A stretch of DNA of 64,000 nt from Pseudomonas marvdashtae. GTDB lineage: Bacteria; Pseudomonadota; Gammaproteobacteria; Pseudomonadales; Pseudomonadaceae. The notes below the pieces were generated by a model, which was given only the letters and a program-made list of their open reading frames with translations, had not been told where the DNA came from and searched no databases. The position numbers and the translations under genes are program-made. Location: contig NZ_JABWQX020000001.1 of assembly GCF_014268655.2 (NCBI RefSeq), positions 2,138,001 through 2,202,000 on the forward strand, written 5' to 3'. Positions 18,056 to 26,074 of the stretch are shown here, one piece after another; position 1 is the first letter of the stretch, and each line of letters starts with the position of its first letter.

Positions 18056-18937
18056 ATGACAATAAGCAACCCCGTAACGAAGGCGTCCAGCTCGTCAGCC
18101 TCGGCAAGATTGATCGCGATGATCTGTTTCGCCATGCTCGCCTTTGCCGCGAACTCCTTGCTGTGCCGCCTGGCGCTTAAGCACACCGACATTGATGCTG
18201 CGAGTTTCAGCGTTGTCCGGCTGGCCAGCGGGGCCTTGGTGTTATGGCTGTTGTGTGCCTTGAGGCGGACCTCAACCATAGGCAAAGGCAGTTGGCAGGG
18301 GGCCGCTGCCTTGTTCGTTTACGTCTTTGCTTTTTCCTTCGCGTACCGTCATTTGGAGACCGGGACGGGGGCATTGCTGCTGTTTGGCGCGGTTCAGCTG
18401 AGCATGGTTCTGTACGGCATGTTCAAAGGCGAGCGGATGCACACGTTGGCAGTCGTTGGGTTTGTGCTGGCGATTGCTGGCTTGGTCAGTCTGCTGCTTC
18501 CAGGTGCCGCAGCACCTGACCCCGTTAGCGCACTCACGATGCTGTTATCGGGGGTGGCATGGGGGATCTATTCACTGCTTGGCAAAACTGTCGCCGATCC
18601 GCTGGCAACCACAGCCGGCAATTTTCTGCGCTCGATTCCCCTGGTCTTGGTTGCAAGTTTGCCGTTTCTCTCAGAGCTGCGTTGGGATCTGCTGGGAGTA
18701 TTTTATGCGGTTCTTTCCGGCGCGCTGGCGTCGGGCGTTGGCTACGCGGTCTGGTACGTCGCGGTGCGTTATCTTGCAGCGTTTCAAGCCGCGACGGTGC
18801 AGTTGAGCGTGCCCATCCTGGCTTCGCTGGCTGGTATCGTTTTTCTGGGGGAAAGCCTTAGCGTAAGGATGGTGTTGGCATCCGCCGCTGTGCTGGGGGG
18901 TGTTGCGTTGGTGCTGGGCAGCAAACAGCCCGGCTAG
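18056..18937 (+). CDS. EamA/DMT family permease
   Basis: A 293-residue membrane protein with ten predicted helices arranged as two EamA halves. The first half holds FAMLAFAANSLLCRLALKHT; the second begins near GVAWGIYSLLGKTVADP and ends with VPILASLAGIVFLGESLSVRM, the usual DMT signature. Such proteins export amino acids, metabolites or drugs; the substrate here is not predictable. ATG 18056 is used; an in-frame TTG at 18044 is possible. A perfect 14-bp hairpin follows. It is divergent from the TetR gene with one candidate operator between them, so co-regulation is possible. Confidence 0.85.
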   Translation: MTISNPVTKASSSSASARLIAMICFAMLAFAANSLLCRLALKHTDIDAASFSVVRLASGALVLWLLCALRRTSTIGKGSWQGAAALFVYVFAFSFAYRHLETGTGALLLFGAVQLSMVLYGMFKGERMHTLAVVGFVLAIAGLVSLLLPGAAAPDPVSALTMLLSGVAWGIYSLLGKTVADPLATTAGNFLRSIPLVLVASLPFLSELRWDLLGVFYAVLSGALASGVGYAVWYVAVRYLAAFQAATVQLSVPILASLAGIVFLGESLSVRMVLASAAVLGGVALVLGSKQPG

Positions 18938-18992
18938 TCGAACAGGTCTACGCGATGCTCGCGCTTTGCGTGATATCGCCAGGGATCAGATA

Positions 18993-19026
18993 ACCACAGT
19001 ATTTCAGGGTATTGAAATACTGTGGT
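18993..19026. terminator. Hairpin between convergent genes
   Basis: A perfect 14-bp stem (accacagtatttca / tgaaatactgtggt) with a 6-nt loop lies between the convergent DMT and universal stress protein genes. It can serve both strands. Confidence 0.7.
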
Positions 19027-19033
19027 CGACTCT

Positions 19034-19885
19034 TCAGCGAAGCAGCAGTACCGGGAGCGCAGTCGTTCGAAGCATCGTCGTAGTCGTACTGCCCACCAGG
19101 AACTGCCTGATACGCGAGTGTCCGTACGCGCCCATTACTAGCAGGTCAATCATGTGCTCGGCTTGATAGGCATGCAGAACCGTCTCTACCTCACCTGTCA
19201 GGATCTCGGCTTGAACCTTCAGGCCAGACGAGACCAGTGTGCATCGTGCTTTCTCCAGCTCTTTTCGGTTGTCCTCAGAATCCGCTCCAACCATAACGAT
19301 ATGAACCGACAGACCTGTGCACAGCGTGCTTGAAGCAAGCATCTCTACGGTCTTATGAGCCGTGGCGCTCCCGTCAAATGCCAGCATGACTTTTCCAGGT
19401 TTTTTAAAGTGGCTGGCGGTGATCAGGATGGGACGGTGGATTGCACGGACAACGGCTTCAATCTGGCTGCCAAGACTATTAGCGCCTTGCTTACTGTCTT
19501 CACCCACTCGCCCAATCACCAGCAGACGGATGTCGTCCTGGAGGCAGCTCAGGCTTTCGACGAGGTGGCCATGTCGCTGTTTCAGATCAGGCGCTACCGC
19601 ACCGGAGGCGATCATCCGCTCTTGGGCCATTTCAAGCAGGTGCTGGCCATGCTCCAGGGCGAGCTTTGCACGCCGGGCATCCAGTGTGGCCAGCTCCTCC
19701 AGCAAATGCTCTCTGCTACCCAGGCCGATGTTGCCGCTGAGATCGGCTGACGCCGGGTATTTTTCTTGGTCTAGAACATGGAGCAGTGTCAGCGGCGCAT
19801 TAAGCCGTTGCGATGCCCATGCTGCGTAGTCGCTGACCGCCGGCGAGGAGGGTGAGCTATCAATGCATGCCATTACGTGAGTCAT
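19034..19885 (-). CDS. Tandem-domain universal stress protein
   Basis: A 283-residue protein made of two UspA domains. The first starts at MACIDSSPSSPAVSDYAAWAS. The second (from about residue 150, ILITASHFKKPGKVMLAFDGS) ends in the classic ATP-binding pattern LLVMGAYGHSRIRQFLVGSTTTTML. It is cytoplasmic and probably binds a nucleotide. It lies 11 nt downstream of the SulP transporter stop, with AGGAGA just before its ATG, so the two form an operon; pairing of SulP transporters with a Usp protein is common in proteobacteria. Confidence 0.9.
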   Translation of the reverse strand: MTHVMACIDSSPSSPAVSDYAAWASQRLNAPLTLLHVLDQEKYPASADLSGNIGLGSREHLLEELATLDARRAKLALEHGQHLLEMAQERMIASGAVAPDLKQRHGHLVESLSCLQDDIRLLVIGRVGEDSKQGANSLGSQIEAVVRAIHRPILITASHFKKPGKVMLAFDGSATAHKTVEMLASSTLCTGLSVHIVMVGADSEDNRKELEKARCTLVSSGLKVQAEILTGEVETVLHAYQAEHMIDLLVMGAYGHSRIRQFLVGSTTTTMLRTTALPVLLLR

Positions 19886-19896
19886 TTTTGGTCTCC

Positions 19897-21384
19897 TTAG
19901 TGGCTCATGAGTTTGTCGATGGCGTCAGGTTTGTCATGCACGCCAAAGCGGTCAACAATTGTGGCGCTGGCCTCATTCAGGCCCAGCACTTCAACCTCGG
20001 CACCTTCGCGACGGAACTTGATCACCACTTTATCCAGCGCTGCGACGGCGGTGATGTCCCAGAAATGCGCCTGTGTAAGATCGATGGTGATCTTGTTGAG
20101 CGCTTCCTTGAAATCAAAAGCTTCGGTGAACTTGTCTGCCGAACTGAAGAATACTTGGCCCACCACGCGATATGTCCGATGGGACGGTGCCTCCTCAAGC
20201 GTGCTCTTGATCTCCAGGTAGTGTCCGACTTTGTTGGCGAAGAACAGCGCAGCCAACAGCACGCCTACCAGTACGCCAAAGGCCAAGTTATGCGTTGCCA
20301 CGACGACTACAACCGTCGCGACCATGACGAGATTGGTCGACAGCGGATGCTCTTTCAAATTACGCAGGGAATCCCAACTGAAGGTCCCGATAGACACCAT
20401 GATCATCACTGCGACAAGTGCAGCCATCGGTATCTTGGAGAGCCATTCGCCGAGGAATACCACCATCAGCAGCAAGAAAATACCCGCGCACAATGTCGAG
20501 AGACGTGTGCGACCACCGGATTTTACGTTGATGATCGACTGGCCGATCATGGCGCAACCCGCCATGCCGCCGAGCATCCCGGCAGCGATGTTGGCAATGC
20601 CTTGGCCCTTGCACTCCCGATTTTTGTTGCTAGTGGTATCGGTCAGGTCATCGACGATGGTCGCCGTCATCATGGACTCCAACAGGCCCACGACGGCCAG
20701 CGCGGCAGAGTAGGGGAAGATGATGCGCAGGGTTTCAAAGTTCAGCGGGACGTCAGGCCACAGAAAAATCGGCAGTGTGTCCGGCAGTTGGCCCATGTCA
20801 CCTACGGTGCGGATATCCAGGCCCAGATAAATCGCAACCGCCGTCAGGGTCAGGATGCATACCAGCGGTGAAGGGATCAGCTTGCCGATCTTCGGTACGT
20901 AAGGGAACAGGTAGATGATCCCGAGGCCCGCTGCGGTCATGGCGTAGACGTGCCAGGAGACATTCGTAAGTTCGGGCAACTGCGCCATGAAAATCAGGAT
21001 CGCCAGTGCGTTTACGAAACCGGTGACTACCGAACGTGAAACAAAGCGCATCAACGAGCCAAGCTTCAGGTAACCGGCAAGGATTTGAAGTACGCCACAT
21101 AGCAGAGTCGCGGCCAGCAGGTACTGTAGTCCATGCTCTTTTACCAGCGTAACCATCAGCAGTGCCATGGCGCCGGTCGCCGCTGAGATCATTCCGGGGC
21201 GCCCGCCGACAAAAGCGATGACAGCACAGATACAGAAGGAGGCGTAGAGACCGACCTTGGGGTCGACGCCGGCGATGATGGAAAAAGCGATGGCTTCCGG
21301 GATCAGCGCGAGTGCGACCACCAGTCCCGCGAGCGCATCGCCACGGACGTTGGACAGCCACGTTTGTTTAAGTGTTTGCAGCAT
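19897..21384 (-). CDS. SulP family anion transporter with C-terminal STAS domain
   Basis: A 495-residue transporter. Residues 1-390 form the membrane domain with the SulP signature ([30 protein letters not shown]) and [23 protein letters not shown]. Residues 400-495 form a STAS domain ([23 protein letters not shown]). Substrates in the family include sulfate, bicarbonate and other anions. The sulfite dehydrogenase upstream might suggest sulfate, but the distance and the Usp partner also fit a bicarbonate role, so this is open. ATG 21384 is preferred over an in-frame TTG 12 nt upstream. Confidence 0.88.
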   Translation of the reverse strand: MLQTLKQTWLSNVRGDALAGLVVALALIPEAIAFSIIAGVDPKVGLYASFCICAVIAFVGGRPGMISAATGAMALLMVTLVKEHGLQYLLAATLLCGVLQILAGYLKLGSLMRFVSRSVVTGFVNALAILIFMAQLPELTNVSWHVYAMTAAGLGIIYLFPYVPKIGKLIPSPLVCILTLTAVAIYLGLDIRTVGDMGQLPDTLPIFLWPDVPLNFETLRIIFPYSAALAVVGLLESMMTATIVDDLTDTTSNKNRECKGQGIANIAAGMLGGMAGCAMIGQSIINVKSGGRTRLSTLCAGIFLLLMVVFLGEWLSKIPMAALVAVMIMVSIGTFSWDSLRNLKEHPLSTNLVMVATVVVVVATHNLAFGVLVGVLLAALFFANKVGHYLEIKSTLEEAPSHRTYRVVGQVFFSSADKFTEAFDFKEALNKITIDLTQAHFWDITAVAALDKVVIKFRREGAEVEVLGLNEASATIVDRFGVHDKPDAIDKLMSH

Positions 21385-21752
21385 AGAAATATCCAAGGCA
21401 AAGCATCGCGCACGCCAAAGGAAGGCGAGCGAATTGATGCAAATTCAAATTTTGAGGATTTTTGCTGTGTGCTTAAGGTGTAGAACCAGGCGTACAGCAG
21501 TGCGCACCCGCGAGCGAAGCTAGCGGAAGCAAGGTGTTGTGAGGGGGCGTAGCGCTAAGGCGGCGTAGGCTGCCAGTAGATCGTTTGGAGTACAGTCATG
21601 CTGATGTTCCTGTAGCTCAAGGGTATGCGGATCCGGAGTATACAATGAAGCCGCCGGCGATTGCGACTCGGCTGACCGCAAGGGCGCTCGGGTTGAAATG
21701 TAGAGGAGGGTGCTCTAGCTCCGCTGACCATGGCCGGTAAAGCTATGACTTG
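21385..21752. other. Intergenic stretch, nothing recognised
   Basis: This 370-bp stretch holds the SulP promoter region and then sequence with no plausible open frame. It borders the decayed toxin gene and may be a recombination scar at the left edge of the arsenic region. Confidence 0.3.
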
Positions 21753-22023
21753 TTAGGTCGGTGATTGGTCGCTAGGCAAGTGCAACTGCGCGTCCATGGC
21801 GTCATGAAGAAGTCGGACGACCTCGATCACGTCGTCGCTCGCCACACGATAAAATACGACATGACGTGGGTTTTTGGCCGTCTCATGGGCGTGTTTGGCC
21901 TGCTGACGTGAATAGATGAGGTGATAGCTGCGAAGACCCGGTGCAGCTCATTGCGTTCATTGCTGCCAATGCAATAGGGTATGCCGGCGATTGCTTGCAG
22001 CGCGGTGAGGATCAGCGCCTGGG
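21753..22023 (-). pseudogene. Remnant of a ParE/RelE-type toxin gene
   Basis: On the minus strand a C-terminal toxin segment can be read from about 21943 down to a TAA at 21753: RQQAKHAHETAKNPRHVVFY then RVASDDVIEVVRLLHDAMDA, the typical ParE C-terminal strand and helix. Upstream, in another frame, lies LTALQAIAGIPYCIGSNERN followed by ELHRV. Restoring one base near 21940 joins them as ELHRGLRSYHLIYSRQQAK, the usual ParE core. The start and any antitoxin gene are missing. This is a frameshifted, N-terminally eroded toxin. Confidence 0.65.
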
Positions 22024-22164
22024 TGCTCCGCCTTCTAGAGCAACGTACTCTTCCATGGTCAGAAATTGCGAAACGATGTTTCAACGCAATCCACCCCAAG
22101 CTGACCGTCGGGCACTTCTTCGGCAAGTTGACGTGTGTATTAGCGTGCACATATAGTCCCGCAC

Positions 22165-22515
22165 ATGACAAACCCAACCTCTACACGTACCTGTGCAATT
22201 GATGCTGCTATCGACTCTCTCGATGGAGCCTTCTTCAAGGCTCTGTGCGAGCCGTCGCGGGTAGCTGTGCTCAAGCGAGTCATGCAACTGGGGCGAGCGG
22301 ATATCGCCGAGATTGCCGAAGGGCTGCCTCAAGAGCGTTCAGTGGTATCCCGACATCTGCAAGTGCTGTTAGAGGCGGGCATCGTCCGTGCTACGAAGGT
22401 CAGTCGGCAGATGTTCTATGAGGTGGATGGACCGGCGGTGGTGACACGGCTCGAAGCCATTCTCCGGCACATGAAGAGTCTGGCCCCGTTTTGCTGCCCT
22501 GGTGCACCAAAGTAG
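22165..22515 (+). CDS. arsR: ArsR family metalloregulator
   Basis: A 116-residue ArsR/SmtB winged-helix repressor. The helix-turn-helix is at residues 48-72 (DIAEIAEGLPQERSVVSRHLQVLLEAGIV). There is no ELCVCDL-type As(III) site in helix 3. Instead, a Cys pair sits at the extreme C-terminus (LAPFCCPG), with further Cys at positions 11 and 28, recalling ArsR proteins whose arsenic site is C-terminal. It is followed 37 nt later by a flavin monooxygenase with a palindrome between them, and is the first gene of the arsenic region. An organoarsenical or As(III) ligand is inferred. Confidence 0.85.
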   Translation: MTNPTSTRTCAIDAAIDSLDGAFFKALCEPSRVAVLKRVMQLGRADIAEIAEGLPQERSVVSRHLQVLLEAGIVRATKVSRQMFYEVDGPAVVTRLEAILRHMKSLAPFCCPGAPK

Positions 22516-22530
22516 TTTTTATTTATCTGT

Positions 22531-22554
22531 ATATATGCATGGATGTGCACATAT
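22531..22554. promoter_or_regulatory. Candidate ArsR operator between arsR and the monooxygenase
   Basis: An imperfect palindrome: atatatgca at the left, tgcacatat at the right. The right half, tgcacatat, occurs again at 22146-22154, 11 bp upstream of the arsR ATG. It overlaps the next gene's start codon, so repressor binding could block both transcription and re-initiation. Confidence 0.5.
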
Positions 22555-23623
22555 GAACGTAGTTAACGAGTCCACGGATGTCATCGTTGTTGGTGCGGGC
22601 CAAGCTGGGCTCGCGTGCGGTTGGCATCTGCAGCAGCAGAACCTCAGGTTTCTTATCCTGGATGCCGAGAGCCAGCCAGGTGGAAATTGGCGCAATTATT
22701 ACGACAACCTGAGACTTTTTTCCCCTGCTGCTTACTCATCGTTACCCGGAATGCCATTTCCGGCGCACGCCAAGCATTACCCGCTACGCGATGAAGTCAT
22801 ACGTTATCTGGAGCAGTACGCGGACGCTTTCCAGCTACCCATCCGGCAGAACATACGCGTCCAGAACGTGCGCAGGGAGGATGGACTATTTTTGCTTCAC
22901 ACATCGGATGGCCAGTGTTTCCGCTCAAAAGCATTGATCGTTTGCACAGGTGGATTCAATCAGCCTTTCATCCCTGACATTCCAGGGCTGGGAAGTTTTC
23001 GCGGGCAACGTTTACACAGTGCGGATTACCGAAATGTCGACGGCTTCGGTGATCAACGCGTCGTGGTCATCGGTGCGGCCAACTCTGCTGTACAAATTGC
23101 CCATGAATTGGCTCAAGTCAGCCGAGTCGTATTGGCAACGAGGGAATCGATTCGGTTTTTTCCGCGAAAAGTCCTCGGTGTGGATTTCCATGCTTGGCTC
23201 AAGTGGACAGGACTGGAGAAGACTCGTTGGTTGAATGATCAAAGTACCCCTGTGCTGGATGACGGCACCTATCGTCGAGCCATGAAGCGGGGAGTTTTTG
23301 AACGCAAACCAATGTTCACGCAGGTAACGCCAACGGGCGTTATCTGGGCTGATGGGCAGCATGCTGAGGTGGACAGTCTGATTTTTGCGACAGGGTTTCG
23401 TCCGAATCTTGGTTTTTTGGCAGGTCTGCACGTGGCGGGAAACGAAACTCTGACTCAACGCAACGGAGAGGCGGAGCATGTGCCGGGTTTGTATTTCGTG
23501 GGATTACCGAAGCAGCGCAATTTTGCCTCGGCCACCCTTAGAGGCGTTGGGCCAGATGCTTCTCACATCATCCCCAGTTTGATGCGCTACATCGGCAATG
23601 CATCGCACCCCGTGTTCGCTTGA
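22553..23623 (+). CDS. Flavin-dependent monooxygenase, ArsO-like
   Basis: A 356-residue FAD/NAD(P)-binding protein. The FAD Rossmann motif GAGQAG is at residues 15-20, with the conserved PGGNWRNYYDNLRLFSPAAY following. The second Rossmann fold is VVVIGAANSAVQIAHEL. A typical ATGFRP motif (FATGFRPNLGFL) appears near the end. This is the single-component flavin-containing monooxygenase/thioredoxin-reductase-like group that includes ArsO of ars operons; arsenical oxidation is inferred from the arsR neighbour. ATG 22553 gives the homologous N-terminus; an upstream start at 22502 overlaps arsR and adds unrelated residues. Confidence 0.8.
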   Translation: MNVVNESTDVIVVGAGQAGLACGWHLQQQNLRFLILDAESQPGGNWRNYYDNLRLFSPAAYSSLPGMPFPAHAKHYPLRDEVIRYLEQYADAFQLPIRQNIRVQNVRREDGLFLLHTSDGQCFRSKALIVCTGGFNQPFIPDIPGLGSFRGQRLHSADYRNVDGFGDQRVVVIGAANSAVQIAHELAQVSRVVLATRESIRFFPRKVLGVDFHAWLKWTGLEKTRWLNDQSTPVLDDGTYRRAMKRGVFERKPMFTQVTPTGVIWADGQHAEVDSLIFATGFRPNLGFLAGLHVAGNETLTQRNGEAEHVPGLYFVGLPKQRNFASATLRGVGPDASHIIPSLMRYIGNASHPVFA

Positions 23624-23657
23624 TGCCAGGAATCAGTTTTCCCGCTCAGCACCGCGT

Positions 23658-24875
23658 CTACATGTCTTTTTGTGTAGTTGGCAGGCGCCAAGTGGCGATG
23701 AAGCACAGCAACAGAAGCCCGCACATCACGCTTAGCAGAACTGATGCTCCGAAGCTGTCCAGAACGTAAGCGGCGGCGATGGGGCCGCAGGCTTGGGCGA
23801 CCAGGACGGGTCTTGCGAGCAGTCCCATTCGTACGCCATACCCTTGAGGCCCGAACAGCGCCAAGGGGAGGGTACCGCGAGCGATGGTGAGGATGCCGTT
23901 ACCGGCGCCGTAAAATGCTATCGCCACAAAGGCCAGCCAGGGCAGGCCTGCAATCAGCAGCCCAAGCCCAATCAAACACAGCAACACACCGGCCCGTGCG
24001 GACCAGGTTGGATGGAGGTGCCTGCCTACGGAAAACTCCGCCACCCGTGCCAAAACTTGCGCAGGACCAATCACCATGCCGATGGCTAAGGCCACGGCAG
24101 TCGCGATGCCCAATTGCTTGAGGACATTGAGCAGGTGTACTGAGATACCTGATACGACCAGCGCCAGAACCGTCAGCATGGCGGCAATCAGCAAAAACAA
24201 TTGGTGGGTGGCACTAGGGCGAAGCTCGGATGCATTGGGTGATTCTACTGCTACGGGGTGGGGCGGTTGCTTTGTGCTTCCAGGAATCAACAACGCATGG
24301 ATGGGCAATCCGATCAGCAGATGAGTTGCGGCGAGGGTAAGGCAGGCGTTTCGCCAGCCGATCCAACTCTCCAGTCCCGCAATCACCGGCCAACCTAGGG
24401 TGCTGGCGAAGCCACCCAATAAGGTCAGCCCGGTGACTGACGTTCGAGCCGACTCGCCGAAAAGTCGGCCCAAGGTTGAGAAGGCGGCGTCGTATAGGCC
24501 TGCCGCCATGGCAACGCCGATCAGAGTCCAGGCGACATAGTAGGTGGCAATGTTGTCCGCGAGTCCCATCAATAGCATGCCGAGAGCCAGCAGCAGCGAA
24601 CTGGCGGCCAGGACAGAGCGCCCACCACGGCGGTCAATCTGACGACCAACGGCCGGCGAGGACGCTCCCGCCACCAGCAACCCCCAGGACAGGCCGCCCA
24701 CCACACTGGTGATGGACCATCCCGTCTCTTTGGCTATCGGAGACGCAAGCACCGCCGGCAAGTAGTAGGTCGAACCCCAGGCAAGAATCTGGGTGAACCC
24801 CATGGCCCACACGAGCCTGGAGCGATTGATCGGAGGATGAATCTGCTCTGGAAGCGTCACAGCGGGTACGTCCAT
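23658..24875 (-). CDS. MFS efflux transporter linked to the MarR/ArsN1 genes
   Basis: A 405-residue major facilitator with 12 predicted helices. Helix 1 starts at LVWAMGFTQILAWGSTYYLP, and the loop 2-3 signature is GRQIDRRGGRSVL. It resembles the oxalate/formate- and YbfB-like MFS branch. The ATG at 24875 has no Shine-Dalgarno sequence; a 19-bp palindrome ends 5 nt upstream of it, suggesting a very short leader or leaderless message blocked directly by the repressor. It is divergent from a Cys-rich MarR gene, and the same operator occurs upstream of the acetyltransferase. Export of an arsenical or related toxic compound is a reasonable inference, not shown. Confidence 0.8.
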   Translation of the reverse strand: MDVPAVTLPEQIHPPINRSRLVWAMGFTQILAWGSTYYLPAVLASPIAKETGWSITSVVGGLSWGLLVAGASSPAVGRQIDRRGGRSVLAASSLLLALGMLLMGLADNIATYYVAWTLIGVAMAAGLYDAAFSTLGRLFGESARTSVTGLTLLGGFASTLGWPVIAGLESWIGWRNACLTLAATHLLIGLPIHALLIPGSTKQPPHPVAVESPNASELRPSATHQLFLLIAAMLTVLALVVSGISVHLLNVLKQLGIATAVALAIGMVIGPAQVLARVAEFSVGRHLHPTWSARAGVLLCLIGLGLLIAGLPWLAFVAIAFYGAGNGILTIARGTLPLALFGPQGYGVRMGLLARPVLVAQACGPIAAAYVLDSFGASVLLSVMCGLLLLCFIATWRLPTTQKDM

Positions 24876-24879
24876 ATTT

Positions 24880-24898
24880 TTGTTGTTAGTAACAACAA
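24880..24898. promoter_or_regulatory. MarR operator copy 1 (perfect palindrome)
   Basis: Arms ttgttgtta and taacaacaa flank a central g, a perfect 19-bp dyad just before the MFS start codon. Copies 2 (24967) and 3 (25524) each match it at 15 of 19 positions. It is best read as the binding site of the MarR protein encoded at 24999. Confidence 0.75.
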
Positions 24899-24966
24899 GC
24901 TAGCGCCTTCCTCTGGCTATCGTCAATCGAGATATCAGTGTTGACGATTTCCAGGAATCAGGCTTA

Positions 24967-24985
24967 CTGTTGTGACTGACAACTA
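24967..24985. promoter_or_regulatory. MarR operator copy 2, upstream of marR itself
   Basis: The 19-mer ctgttgtgactgacaacta matches the perfect palindrome at 24880 in 15 of 19 positions. It lies 13 bp before the MarR ATG, so autorepression is likely. Confidence 0.65.
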
Positions 24986-24998
24986 ATTTGTGACGATT

Positions 24999-25493
24999 AT
25001 GGCAAAGCGTAAAAATGACCCGCTGACTCAGGATGCCGAGGAATTGTATGAGGCGTTGAACCAGTTGGTGCGTGTGTACCAGTTTCGGGATCGGGATCGG
25101 ATCTGCTGCTACGACGTATCGGTAACCCAATGTTATGCCGTCGAGACGCTGGTCAAGAAGGGCGCTCTGCGCCTTCAGGTGTTGGCAGAAGAAATGTTCT
25201 TGGACAAAAGCACGGCAAGCCGTGTGGTAGATACCCTGGAACGCAAAGGGTATGTGTCCCGCGTTGAGGATGATGAGGATCGGCGTGCAGTACGAATCCA
25301 GGCAACGGATGCTGGACGTGAGTTATACGAGAAAATCAGGACTGACCTGATTGCCGAGGAGCGAGGGATGATCGAGAACCTCTCGGCTGAAGCCAGGCAA
25401 GGAGCGCTGAGTTTGCTCAGGCAGATTACACGGGCCACGGAGATTCGCTGCGGGCTCGCGAGTGACTGCTGCCCAGCCGTGAAGAAGGATTGA
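24999..25493 (+). CDS. MarR family regulator rich in cysteine
   Basis: A 164-residue MarR winged-helix protein. The DNA-binding part is LRLQVLAEEMFLDKSTASRVVDTLERKGYVSRVEDDEDRR at about residues 50-90. Cys residues cluster in the N-terminal dimer region (RICCYDVSVTQC) and at the C-terminus (RCGLASDCCP), which suggests thiol-based or arsenical sensing. ATG 24999 is used; a GTG at 24990 is an alternative. A terminator follows immediately, so downstream genes have their own promoter. Three operator copies link it to the MFS gene, itself and the ArsN1-like gene. Confidence 0.85.
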   Translation: MAKRKNDPLTQDAEELYEALNQLVRVYQFRDRDRICCYDVSVTQCYAVETLVKKGALRLQVLAEEMFLDKSTASRVVDTLERKGYVSRVEDDEDRRAVRIQATDAGRELYEKIRTDLIAEERGMIENLSAEARQGALSLLRQITRATEIRCGLASDCCPAVKKD

Positions 25494-25516
25494 AAGGGGA
25501 GCGCTTCCCTTTTTTT
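25493..25516 (+). terminator. Intrinsic terminator after the MarR gene
   Basis: The stem aaaggggagc / gcttcccttt (one wobble pair) is followed by a run of seven T. It separates marR from the acetyltransferase, which starts 40 bp later behind its own operator. Confidence 0.8.
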
Positions 25517-25523
25517 GCCAATA

Positions 25524-25542
25524 ATGTTGTTACTACCAACTC
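25524..25542. promoter_or_regulatory. MarR operator copy 3, upstream of the ArsN1-like gene
   Basis: The 19-mer atgttgttactaccaactc matches the reverse complement of the perfect palindrome at 24880 in 15 of 19 positions. It lies between the terminator and the acetyltransferase ATG. Confidence 0.65.
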
Positions 25543-25556
25543 AATGGGGCTCCCAA

Positions 25557-26060
25557 ATGCGAGTTCGTTCAGCTGAACCCAACGACACAGTTTCAATTGC
25601 GGCCATCTACAACCAGGGAATCGAAGAACGCAGCTCTACGTTCGAAACGACACCTCGAAGCCCGGCAGACATGCTTGAACGCATCAACTCTATTGAGCGT
25701 TATCCGGTGTTGGTCATGGTCGATGAGGCGGATCAGGTTGTTGGGTGGGCTGGGCTCAGTAGTTACCGCGCTCGCGCCTGTTACGACGGCATTGCGGACT
25801 TTTCCATCTACCTGGATAGCAGTATTCGCGGTCAGGGACTCGGCAAGCAGTTACTTCAGTCATTGTTGAAAGAAGCCGAAACGCACGGATTCTGGAAAGT
25901 CCTTTCACGCATTTTTACCTTCAATCACGCCAGCCTCGCTTTGTGCGCAGCCTGCGGTTTCCGCCAGGTGGGGGTGTATGAAAAACACGCTTGTCTCGAA
26001 GGTCGCTGGCTCGACTGCGCGATTGTCGAACGCCTGTTTCCGATCAATCAGCCAGCCTGA
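25557..26060 (+). CDS. GNAT acetyltransferase, ArsN1-like
   Basis: A 167-residue GNAT enzyme of the phosphinothricin acetyltransferase type. Visible are IYNQGIEERSSTFET (substrate entry), WAGLSSYRARACYDGIADFSIYLD, the acetyl-CoA loop RGQGLGKQLL, and the end motif HASLALCAACGFRQVGVYEKH. ArsN1 proteins of this family acetylate the amino group of arsinothricin or phosphinothricin, giving resistance. The arsenic context, with a Cys-rich MarR and a flavoprotein, supports the arsinothricin reading, but glufosinate-like or amino-acid substrates cannot be excluded. ATG 25557 begins the conserved MRVRSAEPND start; the upstream ATG at 25515 sits on the terminator. It is followed at 14 nt by a flavoprotein gene. 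Confidence 0.8.
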   Translation: MRVRSAEPNDTVSIAAIYNQGIEERSSTFETTPRSPADMLERINSIERYPVLVMVDEADQVVGWAGLSSYRARACYDGIADFSIYLDSSIRGQGLGKQLLQSLLKEAETHGFWKVLSRIFTFNHASLALCAACGFRQVGVYEKHACLEGRWLDCAIVERLFPINQPA

Positions 26061-26074
26061 AGAAGGACTCAAAC

